From Cryptococcus deneoformans JEC21 (Eukaryota > Basidiomycota > Tremellomycetes > Tremellales > Cryptococcaceae): a stretch of 20,000 nt of DNA. Below, in pieces: positions 10,460-19,746 of this stretch (the first letter of the stretch is position 1; each line of letters starts with the position of its first letter). The notes beneath the pieces are model-generated. The model saw only the letters and a list, made by a program, of their open reading frames with translations. It did no database searches and was not told the DNA's origin. A program made the translations under genes and the position numbers. The stretch lies in the NCBI RefSeq assembly GCF_000091045.1, contig NC_006691.1:1176301-1196300 (forward strand), given 5' to 3'.

Positions 10460-10795
10460 TGGTGATCCTATATGGACAAATAGTAGTAACACTGCCATCA
10501 TCATGGTCGATGGCTTGTGTAATTCACATCTTGTCAGCGCATGTTGCATAAATTCTTACAGCGCAATGAGATGCATTCTATAATTCTCTGAACGCATTGA
10601 GAGGCTGTCCTTCTATAGCGTTCTGGATTTCTAGGAACACTTGTCCTTGCCGCAAAATGATCGTAATTCTTGAAGAACTGGAAAGATGGAGAATGATGGG
10701 AAGGTGACAATGACACGACGCGATAAGATTTCGCAAGGCACGGCTATCACCGACGATCAGATAGAACAGCCCTTTAAAGTAGCGTGGAATAAAAA

Positions 10796-10837
10796 GAAAA
10801 CGCTGAAATTCGAAATGAAAACGCTGGAATTCGGCAA
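10796..10837. repeat. 21-base imperfect tandem duplication
   Basis: Two adjacent copies of a 21-base unit (10796-10816 and 10817-10837) both start GAAAACGCTG and agree at about 17 of 21 positions. The repeat is A-rich and lies in the non-coding spacer. It is probably a small slippage product. Confidence 0.65.
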
Positions 10838-11279
10838 AAAAATAATAAGTATGCTTACAACAGAGCAATACCGTTCAGGCTTGCTATAAAACCATGGATT
10901 TTTAGATCTGCGGCTGATGCATACCACAGACGAGCTGGGAGCCGACACCGATACCGTCACTACTCGTCTCACCATCCAACGGGCGCCATAAGGAACGTTG
11001 GTCCAATGCGGAGATAGTCATTGACCCGGCTGATCGATTATTCTATTCAATTGCTGGAAATAATAACAATCATGATTGCGTCTTTGCTTGCCGTCCACAG
11101 ATTACCATATGTACCACTTTCCGCACTATGAATCCTTCGGACAGACAGTAGCCTTCTGATATCCTTGATTGCTCATTCGTGGACAAATCTGGGGGGATTG
11201 AATCTGTCGTCCAAAGCTTTGACCATTGGTCCCTTCGAATGATATCCCTAGTACGATAAATTCGTTGTAATAATTGTTT

Positions 11280-11318
11280 TGACCATACGCCGAGAAAATG
11301 GTGCTAAACGTATGGTCA
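11280..11318. repeat. Perfect 10-base inverted repeat
   Basis: TGACCATACG (11280-11289) and its exact reverse complement CGTATGGTCA (11309-11318) are separated by 19 bases. It could form a hairpin or be a paired binding site. A related near-palindrome, GACCATTGGTC, lies about 60 bases to the left. Confidence 0.7.
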
Positions 11319-11708
11319 GATAGAAGTGATTTAGAAGATGTCAATTCGATTCCCGAGAACTTGGATGATTTGAGAAAGCCTGGAAAAAAGGTGACCGTCA
11401 CAAAGCTTGAAAGATATGAGTGAATAATAATTGGAGATTGCGAGTGAGATGGAGAATATGGGGAAGAGGATGGAAGAGTGTTAGTTGACTCACGTCACTG
11501 AGCTTTACGAATCGGGCGGTTGTCGATAGAAATAGCGTATTATGCATGAATGAGCGATACAGCTGCTACGCAAAGCTTTACCTTCCTTTCTACTCACATT
11601 GATGACCTATCAGTCTGCCATAATATGGCAACCTCCTTTATCCTTCTTCCCACTTCGCTGTGTTATGAAATTGAATGGAAAGATACATTCGTCCCTGACG
11701 AAACATTC

Positions 11709-13220
11709 ATGATGAATGGCCATCCCTCGACATCCACATCCAAAAAAGAAGATAGACCTTTAGAAATACTAATCATCGGTGCGGGAGTTGCAGGAGTGAC
11801 AGCTGCATATGCTCTTCGCCAAAGTCAGGCATACCAAGAAGGAAAGTTGGTCGTAAGGCTTGTCGAAAAAAGGAGTCGTAAGTCCACTTAGGTAGGTTGG
11901 CTGGCTGTGGAGAGCTGATGGGATGAGATATGTGAAGAGGAAACATGGGGAGGGAGAATGGGATTTCCTATGCATTTGACCAAGGTCAGTCATGTTTTCT
12001 CAGCTTACTTACCAGAACCACTCACATTGGCAACGTACACAACGTAACAGGCCGCACGTAAAGCCCTAGACGATCTGCTCATCCCTTCACACAGCACTAA
12101 ACTTCTTGTCCTTCGACAAAAGATCCCCATTCTACATGACGGCTTGACTGTGCTTTCATACAGCGGTAAAATGGTGTATCGGATGGTTCGCGATGTTCGA
12201 GGATGGGGGATGGTGGAGAGAGCCGACTTGATTAGTATTCTGAAAGAAGGAGCAGGGGAAGTGGAGTGGGACATCGAGGCGCTTGTAGGTGAGCCTGGGA
12301 TGGAAAGAGGGATCGAGGTTTGTCTGAAAGGGAAAAAGGAGGAGGTGGTAAGACCTGATTTGATTGTCGGTAAGCCTCTCATTGTTCTATTTCAAGGCCT
12401 GGCTTCTGGATTAACCGCTTACATGATAAAGGTGCCGATGGGATGTTCTCGGCCATTCGGCATTGCCTGTACTCTGATTCCCAAATGGTTGAGGATAAAC
12501 TACCGGGAGGTTTCAGCAAGCTCCCCCAAACGATCATAAACCTTCGAACAACCTCGCCTGCCATGCGAAGATGGGTTCACGACCCAAATGGCATGAACTT
12601 GTTATACGGCGAATCCTTTTCTGCCACCATGATGCCTCTTTCATTCCCTAGTATTTACGTCGCACTCACCATCCCCTCACAATGGCTCAACCCTTCATCC
12701 CAGGTTAGAATGAAGGGTGAAGAAATAAAGCTGGAGCCTACGGTGCATGGGAAGTTTCTGAGACAGTTGGAACGTGATCCAGGATGGGAAAAGAAGGAAA
12801 CGTACCCGTTATGGAGTGCCACTAGCACGGTAGGGGGTAAAGGAAGAGTAGTACTAGTGGGTGATGCAGCTCATGGGATGCCGCCATTCTGCGGGGCGGG
12901 AGCTAGTGCTGGGGTCATAGATGCCGTAGAACTTGCCAAAGTCATTGTGGATCATCTAAACGGTAAGTCATTCAGTCATTAGGTCAGTACTCAAAGGAGT
13001 AGATCCAGTAAACAATCTCGACGATGTATTGCGGGGATTCCGAGAGAGCATGAAGAAACGCAATGACCCAATTATACGCCAATCCAAGAGGATTCTGTGG
13101 CTGGTACAAGCCGAGCGATGGTATGAGAATGCAATCCGGCGGGCAGTCTTTTTTATACTGGACCTGGGAGAGAGAATAAGTGCGCAGCGGGGCAGGAAGG
13201 TTGCTGCTGCAAGACCGTGA
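11709..13220 (+). CDS. FAD-dependent monooxygenase (salicylate hydroxylase/UbiH-like)
   Basis: This is a group A flavoprotein hydroxylase that would use NAD(P)H and O2 on an aromatic or similar substrate. Exons are 11709-11877, 11938-11984, 12051-12369, 12432-12962 and 13003-13220, giving 427 residues. The FAD-binding GAGVAG is at 24-29. GADG (179-182) follows the DLIV strand, and the GD motif VLVGDAAHGMPP is near 319-330, all intact. A long helical C-terminus follows. The start is uncertain. The ATGs at 11709 and 11712 put the Rossmann motif close to the N-terminus, as is normal, while an in-frame ATG at 11625 would add 28 residues. The first intron has no YAG acceptor in frame (AAG at 11937, or GAG at 11952). 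The last intron is only 40 bases. The substrate is unknown. The transporter upstream is on the same strand, which hints at a shared role but proves nothing. Confidence 0.85.
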
Positions 13221-14039
13221 TGCAAAACACTCCGATGATTGCATTGGCCATACTTTTTGAGATGTCTTTACCAGCTGTCCATCTTACCTCTTATCTGTTA
13301 GCAGCTTCAGGAGAAAGGATCATCATTTTGGCCCAAAGAGGGGCCTTTCTCTTTAAAGTCGTCAGTGTACGTCGTGGCCCAATTAGTTCAAAGACTGTGA
13401 AAGTGTGGAAGACATAATTGTGTCGTGCTTTTAAGAGGAAGATGAGAATTGTAGATGGGCGTTGACTGGCACTGCAACCATGACGAGCTCCAACAACAGC
13501 AGGAGGGAAGTGAGCTGCGTGAGTGACTGACGTGTAACAAACGCGTAAACAACCGCTGCAGCAGCAGCAGTGGCTTGCCTCCGCAATTTCAACGAATGCC
13601 CGCACAACTCGAGTCTCCATCCGGGTATAGCCATCAGTACAGGCACGCATGATACTCTGTTCACCAAGTATGAGATCGGAGAAGAATAACAGAGCATAAC
13701 TGAGAGTAAGGCCGGTACATATTGTGAGCTACATCGCTGTGGTAATTAAGGCATGGTACGTAGGTCGGTTCTACAACTTGTCCTGCAAGAAACTCTTCGA
13801 CTCTCCTATGGTGCCATAATAGATATCACAGTTTCTTAATGCATGCTATAGCATCAAAAAAGAACGCAATAGAAACCTAGTATATATAATTGTATTTCAT
13901 CTACCAACACCAAAATCAAGCATCATCAAGCTTCGAGTAACTCGTACGTATTGTATCCTTCATTAATCACAACCCATTATCGCGATGTATGGCCATATAT
14001 CCCTTTCCTTCCGTTCTTTCTTCTTGCAGGAACAGCGTC
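13221..14039. other. Convergent intergenic region
   Basis: The stops of the monooxygenase (plus) and the FHA-domain gene (minus) face each other across 819 bases. A short GCA repeat (13558-13569) and AT-rich sequence with TATATATAATT (about 13880-13892) are visible. Overlapping minus-strand frames (13291-13650, 13431-13697) are explained by the GCA tract and have no recognisable product. The rest is probably 3' UTR. Confidence 0.45.
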
Positions 14040-15800
14040 TTACCAAACCCTCTTTCTCCTACCGACAGGCCTCCAATCAATAGCCTGACCGCCCCTCGCC
14101 GCAGTCCTTAATGGCCTCACCAAGCCGCCAAGATCGCTCGCTCGTTGGGTATCAGGATCAGCCGAAGGATTGTAAAAGTAATGAGGCAAAAGTGGATGCC
14201 CGGCAGAATCCTATAGACAAGAGTTAGTACCTGAATGTAGTACGACTAGACTGAAAAGGGCAGACAGTACGAACCTTGCCGTGCCGCTCGACTTTTCCAA
14301 ACATAGGATTTGATTCCAATTCCTCTCCGACCCAGATGGCCCACATGTCTTCATCTCCGTGAGCCTTCAGATGAGGTTGAGCCTAGGATACGTCCCTATC
14401 AGTTGTTTGTGCAACGTGTATCAAGTGGGCAAACTTACCTCGAGCATGTGCTTGACCAGGTCTGGCAAACTCAATTTAGAAGATCCGGAGAACACAACAG
14501 TGGAAGCAATGACAGCTGGTCGATCGACATCCGCTGGAGGTCCCTTTATTTCTGCGGTCGGCACAGTAGGTGCAGCAGTTGCAGCAGTTGAACCAGCGCG
14601 TGCAGGAGTAGACTTGCGAGAATGTGAACGGGACAGGGGCAGGTTTTCGAGACGTTCGGTTTTGACTTGGATATCATCAGGTTCCGAGTCGCGGTCATAT
14701 GAAGGGGATGAAGGGTGGATAGGAGAAGAAGGTCGGGCGGGTAATGCAGATGCGCGGAAGGAAGCCTCCACCTCTGGCTCTGGCTCAGCATCGGACAAGG
14801 CAGAATGGTTGGAAATGGGTGAGAGGGGTGAAGACTCGCGAGAGCGAGCAGATTGAGCATCGATATCAAGACAAGACTGAGCAGCAAACAAGGGAGATCG
14901 TGAAGGAGAAGCCAAGTGCTGGGCAAATGGATGCTCATCCTCTTCATCAGACCCCGCTTGCCTGGGCGGTTTGTCTTCCTCGTCTTCGAGCTCGTCACGA
15001 ATAATGGGAGGACTTGAAGGAGGCATAGAGCTTGAGAGCGCAGGTCGGCTTACAGGGCTGGAGGGGAAAAGAATTTGGTTCAAAGGCGACTTTTCAGGAG
15101 ATTGGGCACGGTCTACGAGCATAGCGATAACCGCCTTGTCACCATAGAAATCGAGCTCAACCTGGTCCCCTGCGCGCACAGGAACATCATACCTCTGTCC
15201 TTGCACAAGTCTGACGCCCTTCTTCGTGCTCTTATTTTTGGGACCAGCGGTAAAGGCTTGCTGGGGAAGGCGCACGCGCATACCATTCTGACCAATGGCA
15301 ATGATACGCATCACTTTTTCCCTAGTTTGCGACAATGGCAAAATGAGTTCAACAAGCGCATGGACGCGTGACGCGTGGTGAGCCTCTCGAGAGAGGATAA
15401 TAGACTCGACATTGTTTGAAGGATTAGCAACGAGGTGGTTGAGTTTGCGGGGTACGGCAGACTCGATGGTAATGCTGGGCTTGGGCCTGGACGCGTCTCG
15501 GACATGGTGTCGACCAAAAATAAAAGTCTTGCCCAAGTCGAGGTTCAACTGATGTGGTGCAGTGAGAGACGCATTGGATTTACGCGTAGGAGATGAAGAT
15601 GAAAGAGAATGTTGAGCACGTCGAGGAGAAGAGGAGCAGGCAACGGTGGACGTTGAGGGAGTCAAGGGAGCAGAGACGAGGTGGTAGGGAATTTTGTGAG
15701 CGTAGTCGTGGTTCAGCTCCGCCTTGAGCCGTTCAGAGGAAGGATAAGACTCGGGATCCCAATGTAAGCGGACGCGCTTGTTGCTGGTTGGAGTGGACAT
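14040..15800 (-). CDS. FHA-domain nuclear protein (Tos4/Plm2-like architecture)
   Basis: Exons on the minus strand are 15800-14439, 14382-14275 and 14210-14040, giving 546 residues. The N-terminal 90 residues are Ser-rich. The FHA fold, which binds phosphothreonine, spans about 92-222, with FGR (95-97), the SRVHA core (144-148) and GQNG (170-173). The middle (about 230-430) is disordered and rich in Ser, Pro and acidic residues, with many SP sites that suit cyclin-dependent kinase control. The last 100 residues form a well-structured block (KAHGDEDMWAIWVGEELE, NPMFGKVERHGKD, YFYNPSADPD, LGGLVRPLRTA, ending RRKRVW), resembling fungal FHA proteins of the Tos4/Plm2 type, which act at G1/S promoters. 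That assignment is from memory. An MluI cell-cycle box about 80 bases upstream fits it. The gene is complete. Confidence 0.8.
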
Positions 15801-15877
15801 GTTGGCTGACCCGAAGAACGATGGAAGAGATGTTCAAGGATCGAAGACGAAGTAATTTCGACACCGACACACCCATT

Positions 15878-15885
15878 GACGCGTC
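15878..15885. promoter_or_regulatory. MCB (MluI cell-cycle box) upstream of the FHA gene
   Basis: GACGCGTC, a palindrome containing the MCB core ACGCGT, is centred about 80 bases before the FHA-gene start. TCGCGTCA lies about 30 bases further out (15910-15917). In fungi this core is bound by the MBF/SBF G1/S factors. Use here is inferred from position. Confidence 0.55.
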
Positions 15886-15917
15886 GGGAAATATATCACA
15901 TACCGAATATCGCGTCA

Positions 15918-15927
15918 GTCACGTGAC
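15918..15927. promoter_or_regulatory. GTCACGTGAC palindrome (E-box/Cbf1-type)
   Basis: A perfect 10-base palindrome with a CACGTG core lies about 120 bases upstream of the FHA-gene start. Such sites are bound by bHLH factors of the Cbf1 type. Function here is inferred. Confidence 0.5.
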
Positions 15928-16397
15928 TTGCCCTTAGGCACAACGTAAAATCAAAATAAAATCAAGCGGCATTACAGAGTGTGGCACACTGATGTTCTGC
16001 GCGCCATACGTAATAATAGAAGGTAAGGCAACCACTTATGATGGTTTATGGACCTCCCTGCTGCAACATATCCCCTCTTCGCTGGGAGCTTTCTGGCAGA
16101 GGTTGACGGCGTCGCTTGCCTCTGAAATCGAGGTTATGTGAATTGGGTACTGGATTCGAGATAGGGAGGGTGATTGGGAGTTAGTCTTTGGGTAATCCCT
16201 GAGCTCATTTGATTAGTTTATTACATGCAAGCGGCAAACGAAACGTCTCTTCTGTTGTGAGATGTCTATGCATGCATAAAGAAAAGAAAGAAACTATTAT
16301 AGAATCTGATAGAATATGTGAAAATCAGCCACGCAACATCCACGCCACAAACGGCCTCTCTGCGAATCCTCCGTGTCCCAGGCTCCCATTTTCTCGC
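15928..16397. other. Spacer between the FHA promoter and accessory DNA
   Basis: No gene is seen. It contains A-rich ACGTAAAATCAAAATAAAATCAAG (two overlapping AAAATCAA units) and an ATGCATGCAT run near 16270. The right end is probably the 3' UTR of the minus-strand ORF that stops at 16398. The left boundary of the transposon-derived region may lie here, but no terminal repeat could be matched by eye. Confidence 0.4.
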
Positions 16398-16914
16398 TCA
16401 TCCAACATCTTCCAGTAACTTACTGCGGTCAAGTAAAGTGGTATCTGGTCGTGAGAGGGCGTTTATGGCACTCTCATCGACAGGATTTTTTGTTGGTTTT
16501 AAAGACTTCCATAAGAAGTACCATGGGCACTGCTTACGGACCTTCTCTGCAAGAAAACTTCGACGTTAGATTTTTGACATTGTAAGCAAGTCTTTGAGCC
16601 ATTGACGTACGCCATGCTCCAACCATGTCCGAGTTGGAGGGCAGGATATCTTCGGCCTTATCTAGGCCGGCACCAGTTGGACCCATAATGCCGTCCATCC
16701 TGGTGACTTTGCTCCTCATTCTGGGAAAGGGAGTCAGTGTTTGCCTGGGAGACGTGCAGAAGCGGGAAATCATTCACGAAGCCAGCTTATTTTTTTTTCT
16801 CCCATTTTCATTTGCTTCGGTAGGAATCTGGGACCTTTGGATCTTGTCTCCAGACCCAAGAGAGCCCCTCATCTTCGTGGAATAGCTCGTATGCCACCTC
16901 GGCATACCACTCAT
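16398..16914 (-). CDS. Small three-exon protein with W...CPWYF motif, 131 residues, possibly transposon-associated
   Basis: Minus-strand exons 16914-16778, 16720-16611 and 16546-16398 join in frame through introns of 57 and 64 bases. The second has CTAAC and TTTTCTTGCAG, and the first has ACTGAC and TTTCCCAG. The product carries GPTGAGLDKAEDILPSN, then MVGAWQKVRKQCPWYFLWK, then KPTKNP. This layout (a tG.Gl motif, then W..v...CPwy...k.l, then nP) is familiar from basidiomycete Myb/SANT-like proteins that often sit beside DNA transposons. The expected N-terminal SANT-like part is missing, so this may be a truncated copy. The first exon is the weakest part: TTTTATA lies right before its ATG, too close to serve as a normal TATA box. 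Translation could begin at the internal ATGs of exon 2. Confidence 0.5.
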
Positions 16915-17180
16915 GCTTGGTTTTATATTGGCTTTTCCTCTAATTCTATAAATCTTTTTTTCGTTTCTTTATCGGAATCCTCTCAGGAATTGCCTGGCCC
17001 TTGTTTGGCCAAATCCAATTGTTCAGAAAGAAGCTTCAAGGTAACGCGGGATATAGAGCCTTTCAACTAAACATTCATGCCAGCATGATGACAAAAGAAA
17101 GGGAGAGAACGAAGGTACGTACGCGAACAAAAGTATTGGGAATATATGCAGTACATCTGTTCGCTCAAGCTCAATTCCTC
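16915..17180. other. Degenerate stretch between the small ORF and the transposase block
   Basis: Frames here are short. The minus-strand transposase frame stays open for about 35 codons past its stop at 17183-17181 and includes LSLSEQMYCIYSQYF, then ends. A GTACGT donor-like site follows. The region may hold the decayed C-terminal part of the transposase. Confidence 0.35.
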
Positions 17181-19108
17181 TCAAGACATTTGCAATCCTC
17201 TCAGTCCTTCCTCCGCAGTCCTGCCCCCCAAAGATGGTTCTATGAACTCGAAAAAGAAAGGCACAATGAGAGGCCCATATATCTCCCCAAAAACTCTCCA
17301 CTGGCTCGCCTTCACCTTACCGTTGCCTTTGGTTCCAAAGCCGCTAGAAAGGTTTTCAAGGGAAGTAGGCTTGTATACCAACGGGATCCGAGCTTTAAAC
17401 CAGTCAATTTCCTTGGTAGTCAAGACTGGTTTGCCGCTCTTGAAAGCCCACTTAACCTTTCGGGAACGCTTTTTTTGGCGGTTCGGTGATACATCTTGAG
17501 ACCTTTCTTTCCTTTTTTTGGTCGATTTTTCGGGCTCGTTATTTGGATCCACTTCTCTGTTTTCATCCTTGGATTCTCCGGTCACCACATCGGCCAGCTC
17601 ATTCACCGAGCCTTTTTCCCCACCACTGTACATCCCTTGGCACAAAACCTTGTACCAGTACGTCTTCAGAACTCCTTCCAAAACTGCGTGCATGGAGTCG
17701 ACGACGGTGCGCACAGCTCTGTTGAACCAGGGAAAGAGATCAAGCACAGAGAGATGCTCCCCGTTTGGGAACGTCTTTTTCCAAAGGCTCTTGGTCCCAT
17801 TCACCTCCATATTCGTGCGGGCACCGGAACGACGGTCGACATGGAAGACGTTTTGGGTTGAGTTTTCATCGTGGTGGCGCAAGCCGGCAAGATATGAGGC
17901 TACCTTTCCCCTCACAGAGGCTGTTTGGAGCTCATACGAGCGAGTTGGATGGGTACAGTTGTCCAGGAGATCCTTTTTGCTGATCAAGCACCGGAAGCAG
18001 GGAGAACTATCGCCCTTATAATGAGGGGCTCCAGTTAAAGCGCAAGCCAGGGGTCGGTCACAGCATACGAGTCCCAGATCAATGTACACTAGGCGACCTG
18101 TATGTTTTTATGATGTCAAAAAATCGAACTTTGTGATGTGTACACGTTGTATGAACTCACCTTCAGGATACTTGGGGGTTTTAATCCGTAAGCCGTAGGT
18201 CCTGCCAGCCATCAACTCTATAGCAAATGGGAGCAAGAATTTGTAGAGCACTGAGCCAGCTGGTTCGTCCGCGAAACGCCAGCGGAAGGTTGGCAAGCTG
18301 GCCCGTGATAACACCCATCGACCTTTTTTTGGCATTAAGGTCACTGGAAATGTTGGCCCCATCCTCTGATAGGTTTATCCTGGCGACTAAAGCTGTTGGG
18401 TCATCCAGCTGCCACCGGACCCATTCCGAGCCATCGCTTTGGTGGCTAAAAACCCGATTTGCCGTTACAGTCGAGGCATCAGGTCTTTTCAGCTCTGATT
18501 CCTTCTGCTCGCCATTAAGCTTTCTACTCCTGTGATGGCCAACAGGTCCTCAAGCTCATCCTTGATAGTTCGAATTGGGAACCAGTTGAAAGTATCTTTT
18601 CCATCACGGTCCTTCAAAGGCCCCTTGCAGGATGGGCACACATCTGGGAGATGATAGCCCTCTTCCATGGGGGAGATCTCGTACCAAATATAGTGGCAAT
18701 CGCTAGTTGCACAATGAAGATGGGTGATGATGTATGGATTTGCCCCTGGCCACTCTGTCGTGGCACGAAATGTGCTAACAGGGAGTTGACGAATGCTAAG
18801 GGTGGCAACGGAGAGAGAGGGACCGATGATGATGAGCTTGCAACCTCATGTTCCCTATTGCGGTCCATGGCTGCTAGCAGACGTAGGTCATTCGCTGATT
18901 GAATCATATCCCTGGTGGCACGATGAGAGAAGCCATGCTTGGCTTTGAGTGTATACGCGATAGCAGGGGAATAGAGATCGTAATTAGACCTGAAATGATG
19001 TCGAAAACCCACCGAGGCAACTGCGACAGCAACGGTATCTCGCGTAGGCGTTGGATGACGATCGGAGTAAGGAAAGTCTCGTTGGGGGGGGAAATTACAT
19101 GAGAACAT
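17181..19108 (-). pseudogene. Decayed Tnp2-type (CACTA/EnSpm-like) transposase
   Basis: Conserved blocks appear in the right order on the minus strand but in different frames. About 19000-18850 reads LKAKHGFSHRATRDMI. About 18780-18500, another frame, holds the zinc-binding-like HCATSDCHYIW...DVCPSCKGPL. About 18460-18290, a third frame, reads NLSEDGANISSDLNAKKRSM then NLPLAF. From about 18290 a further frame shift gives LYKFLLPFAIEL then PKYPEG. That joins across a good intron (18160-18098) to RLVYIDLGLVCCDRPLA. The long frame 18097-17181 contains HLSVLDLFPW then VDSMHAVLEGVLKTYWYKVL (DPMHNLFLG-like) and KGNGKVKASQWRVFGEIYGPLIVP, all typical of basidiomycete Tnp2 proteins. It stops at a TGA after LRGLQMS. 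Introns could explain some frame changes, but at least two junctions lack usable splice sites. I judge it inactive. Confidence 0.72.
18098..18160 (-). other. Intact intron inside the transposase relic
   Basis: The donor GTGAGT (18160-18155) and acceptor CATACAG (ending 18098) join PKYPEG to RLVYIDLG in frame, restoring the conserved Tnp2 stretch around YPEGRLV. This shows the relic was once a spliced gene and that this junction has not decayed. Confidence 0.75.
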
Positions 19109-19617
19109 GGCCGTGAAGGGGACGCGCTAGGAAAAAGCGGCGTTGCGCATATAGTTGGATGTGCAGGTGGTGATTCTGAACTAGGCCTTTGTGGAGCTTG
19201 AATTTGGCCGATAAATCTATCTCTTTTGCCGCAAAGGCTAGGAGCGGAGGAGCCACAGGAGAGGTCTCTGTGACCGACGAGGGTGAAAAATTAAGATTTG
19301 GAGGGTATTCTCCATTTCATGTAGATGGTCAAGCGGTCGGTGTCCTAGCCATGTTCGCTTCTCCAGTTGTATTCCACCTTGAAGCCCACAGGTACTACAG
19401 TGGCATATAATATAACAGTTTGGGGCTATTAGGTCAGCTATCTAAGTTTGATATGGTAAGTAGCAGTATTTGGGAAACCCACCAAGCTTTCAAAATTCCT
19501 GTTTCGTCTCGGCCATCAATAGGTGGTTTTGAAAGTTGCGACTGCAGTCTCGTCTGATTTCTGGTAAGTGGCTGGGAAGAACGAAGCATGGTCGTAGTCA
19601 TCCGTCTCCTCATATCG

Positions 19618-19746
19618 CTTACGTAATAGACAACTACCGCCCCCCAACAAGTTCTGGCCCCAAACCAACCCCCAAGGGCCCCAAGGGGCCAAGGCCCCAA
19701 GCCCCCAACAGCTCGCATGTCGAAGTCGAACGGACGTCTTACGTAA
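19618..19746. repeat. Direct repeat CTTACGTAA flanking the C-run cluster
   Basis: The nine bases CTTACGTAA occur at 19618-19626 and again at 19738-19746, bracketing about 110 bases. The inner TTACGTAA is a palindrome of the kind bound by Yap/bZIP factors. It could be paired regulatory sites or a duplicated target site. Confidence 0.55.
19640..19706. repeat. C-run cluster (G-quadruplex-capable on the minus strand)
   Basis: Six runs of four to six C fall within 67 bases: 19640-19645, 19658-19661, 19669-19673, 19679-19682, 19695-19698 and 19702-19706. Each is followed by AA. On the minus strand this reads as repeated TTGGGG-like units. Confidence 0.65.

Larger units (their letters stand above)
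10460..11624. other. Spacer between the transporter and the monooxygenase
   Basis: About 1.2 kb holds no convincing gene. Frames such as 10578-10868 minus are low-complexity Phe-rich shadows. It contains a 21-base imperfect tandem repeat (10796-10837) and inverted GACCA motifs (about 11220-11318), described separately. The monooxygenase promoter must lie in its right half. Confidence 0.5.

Noticed and set aside
10578..10868. 96-codon minus-strand Phe-rich frame
   Set aside because: Its Phe-rich part is the reverse of the A-rich tandem repeat. No protein family is suggested.
11126..11401. 91-codon minus-strand frame in the spacer before the monooxygenase
   Set aside because: Its first codon is GTG, not ATG, it has no recognisable motif, and it overlaps the inverted-repeat region.
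13291..13697. Two overlapping minus-strand frames of 119 and 88 codons, with Cys-rich or Ala-rich runs
   Set aside because: The runs come from the GCA repeat at 13558-13569 read in different frames. No start context, introns or family resemblance.
14546..14998. 150-codon minus-strand Leu/Pro-rich frame, and plus-strand frame 14359-14856
   Set aside because: Both are shadows of the disordered Ser/Pro-rich part of the FHA protein.
15361..15378. Two ACGCGT sites close together
   Set aside because: They lie inside the coding region of the FHA gene and are explained by its codons, unlike the promoter copy at 15878-15885.
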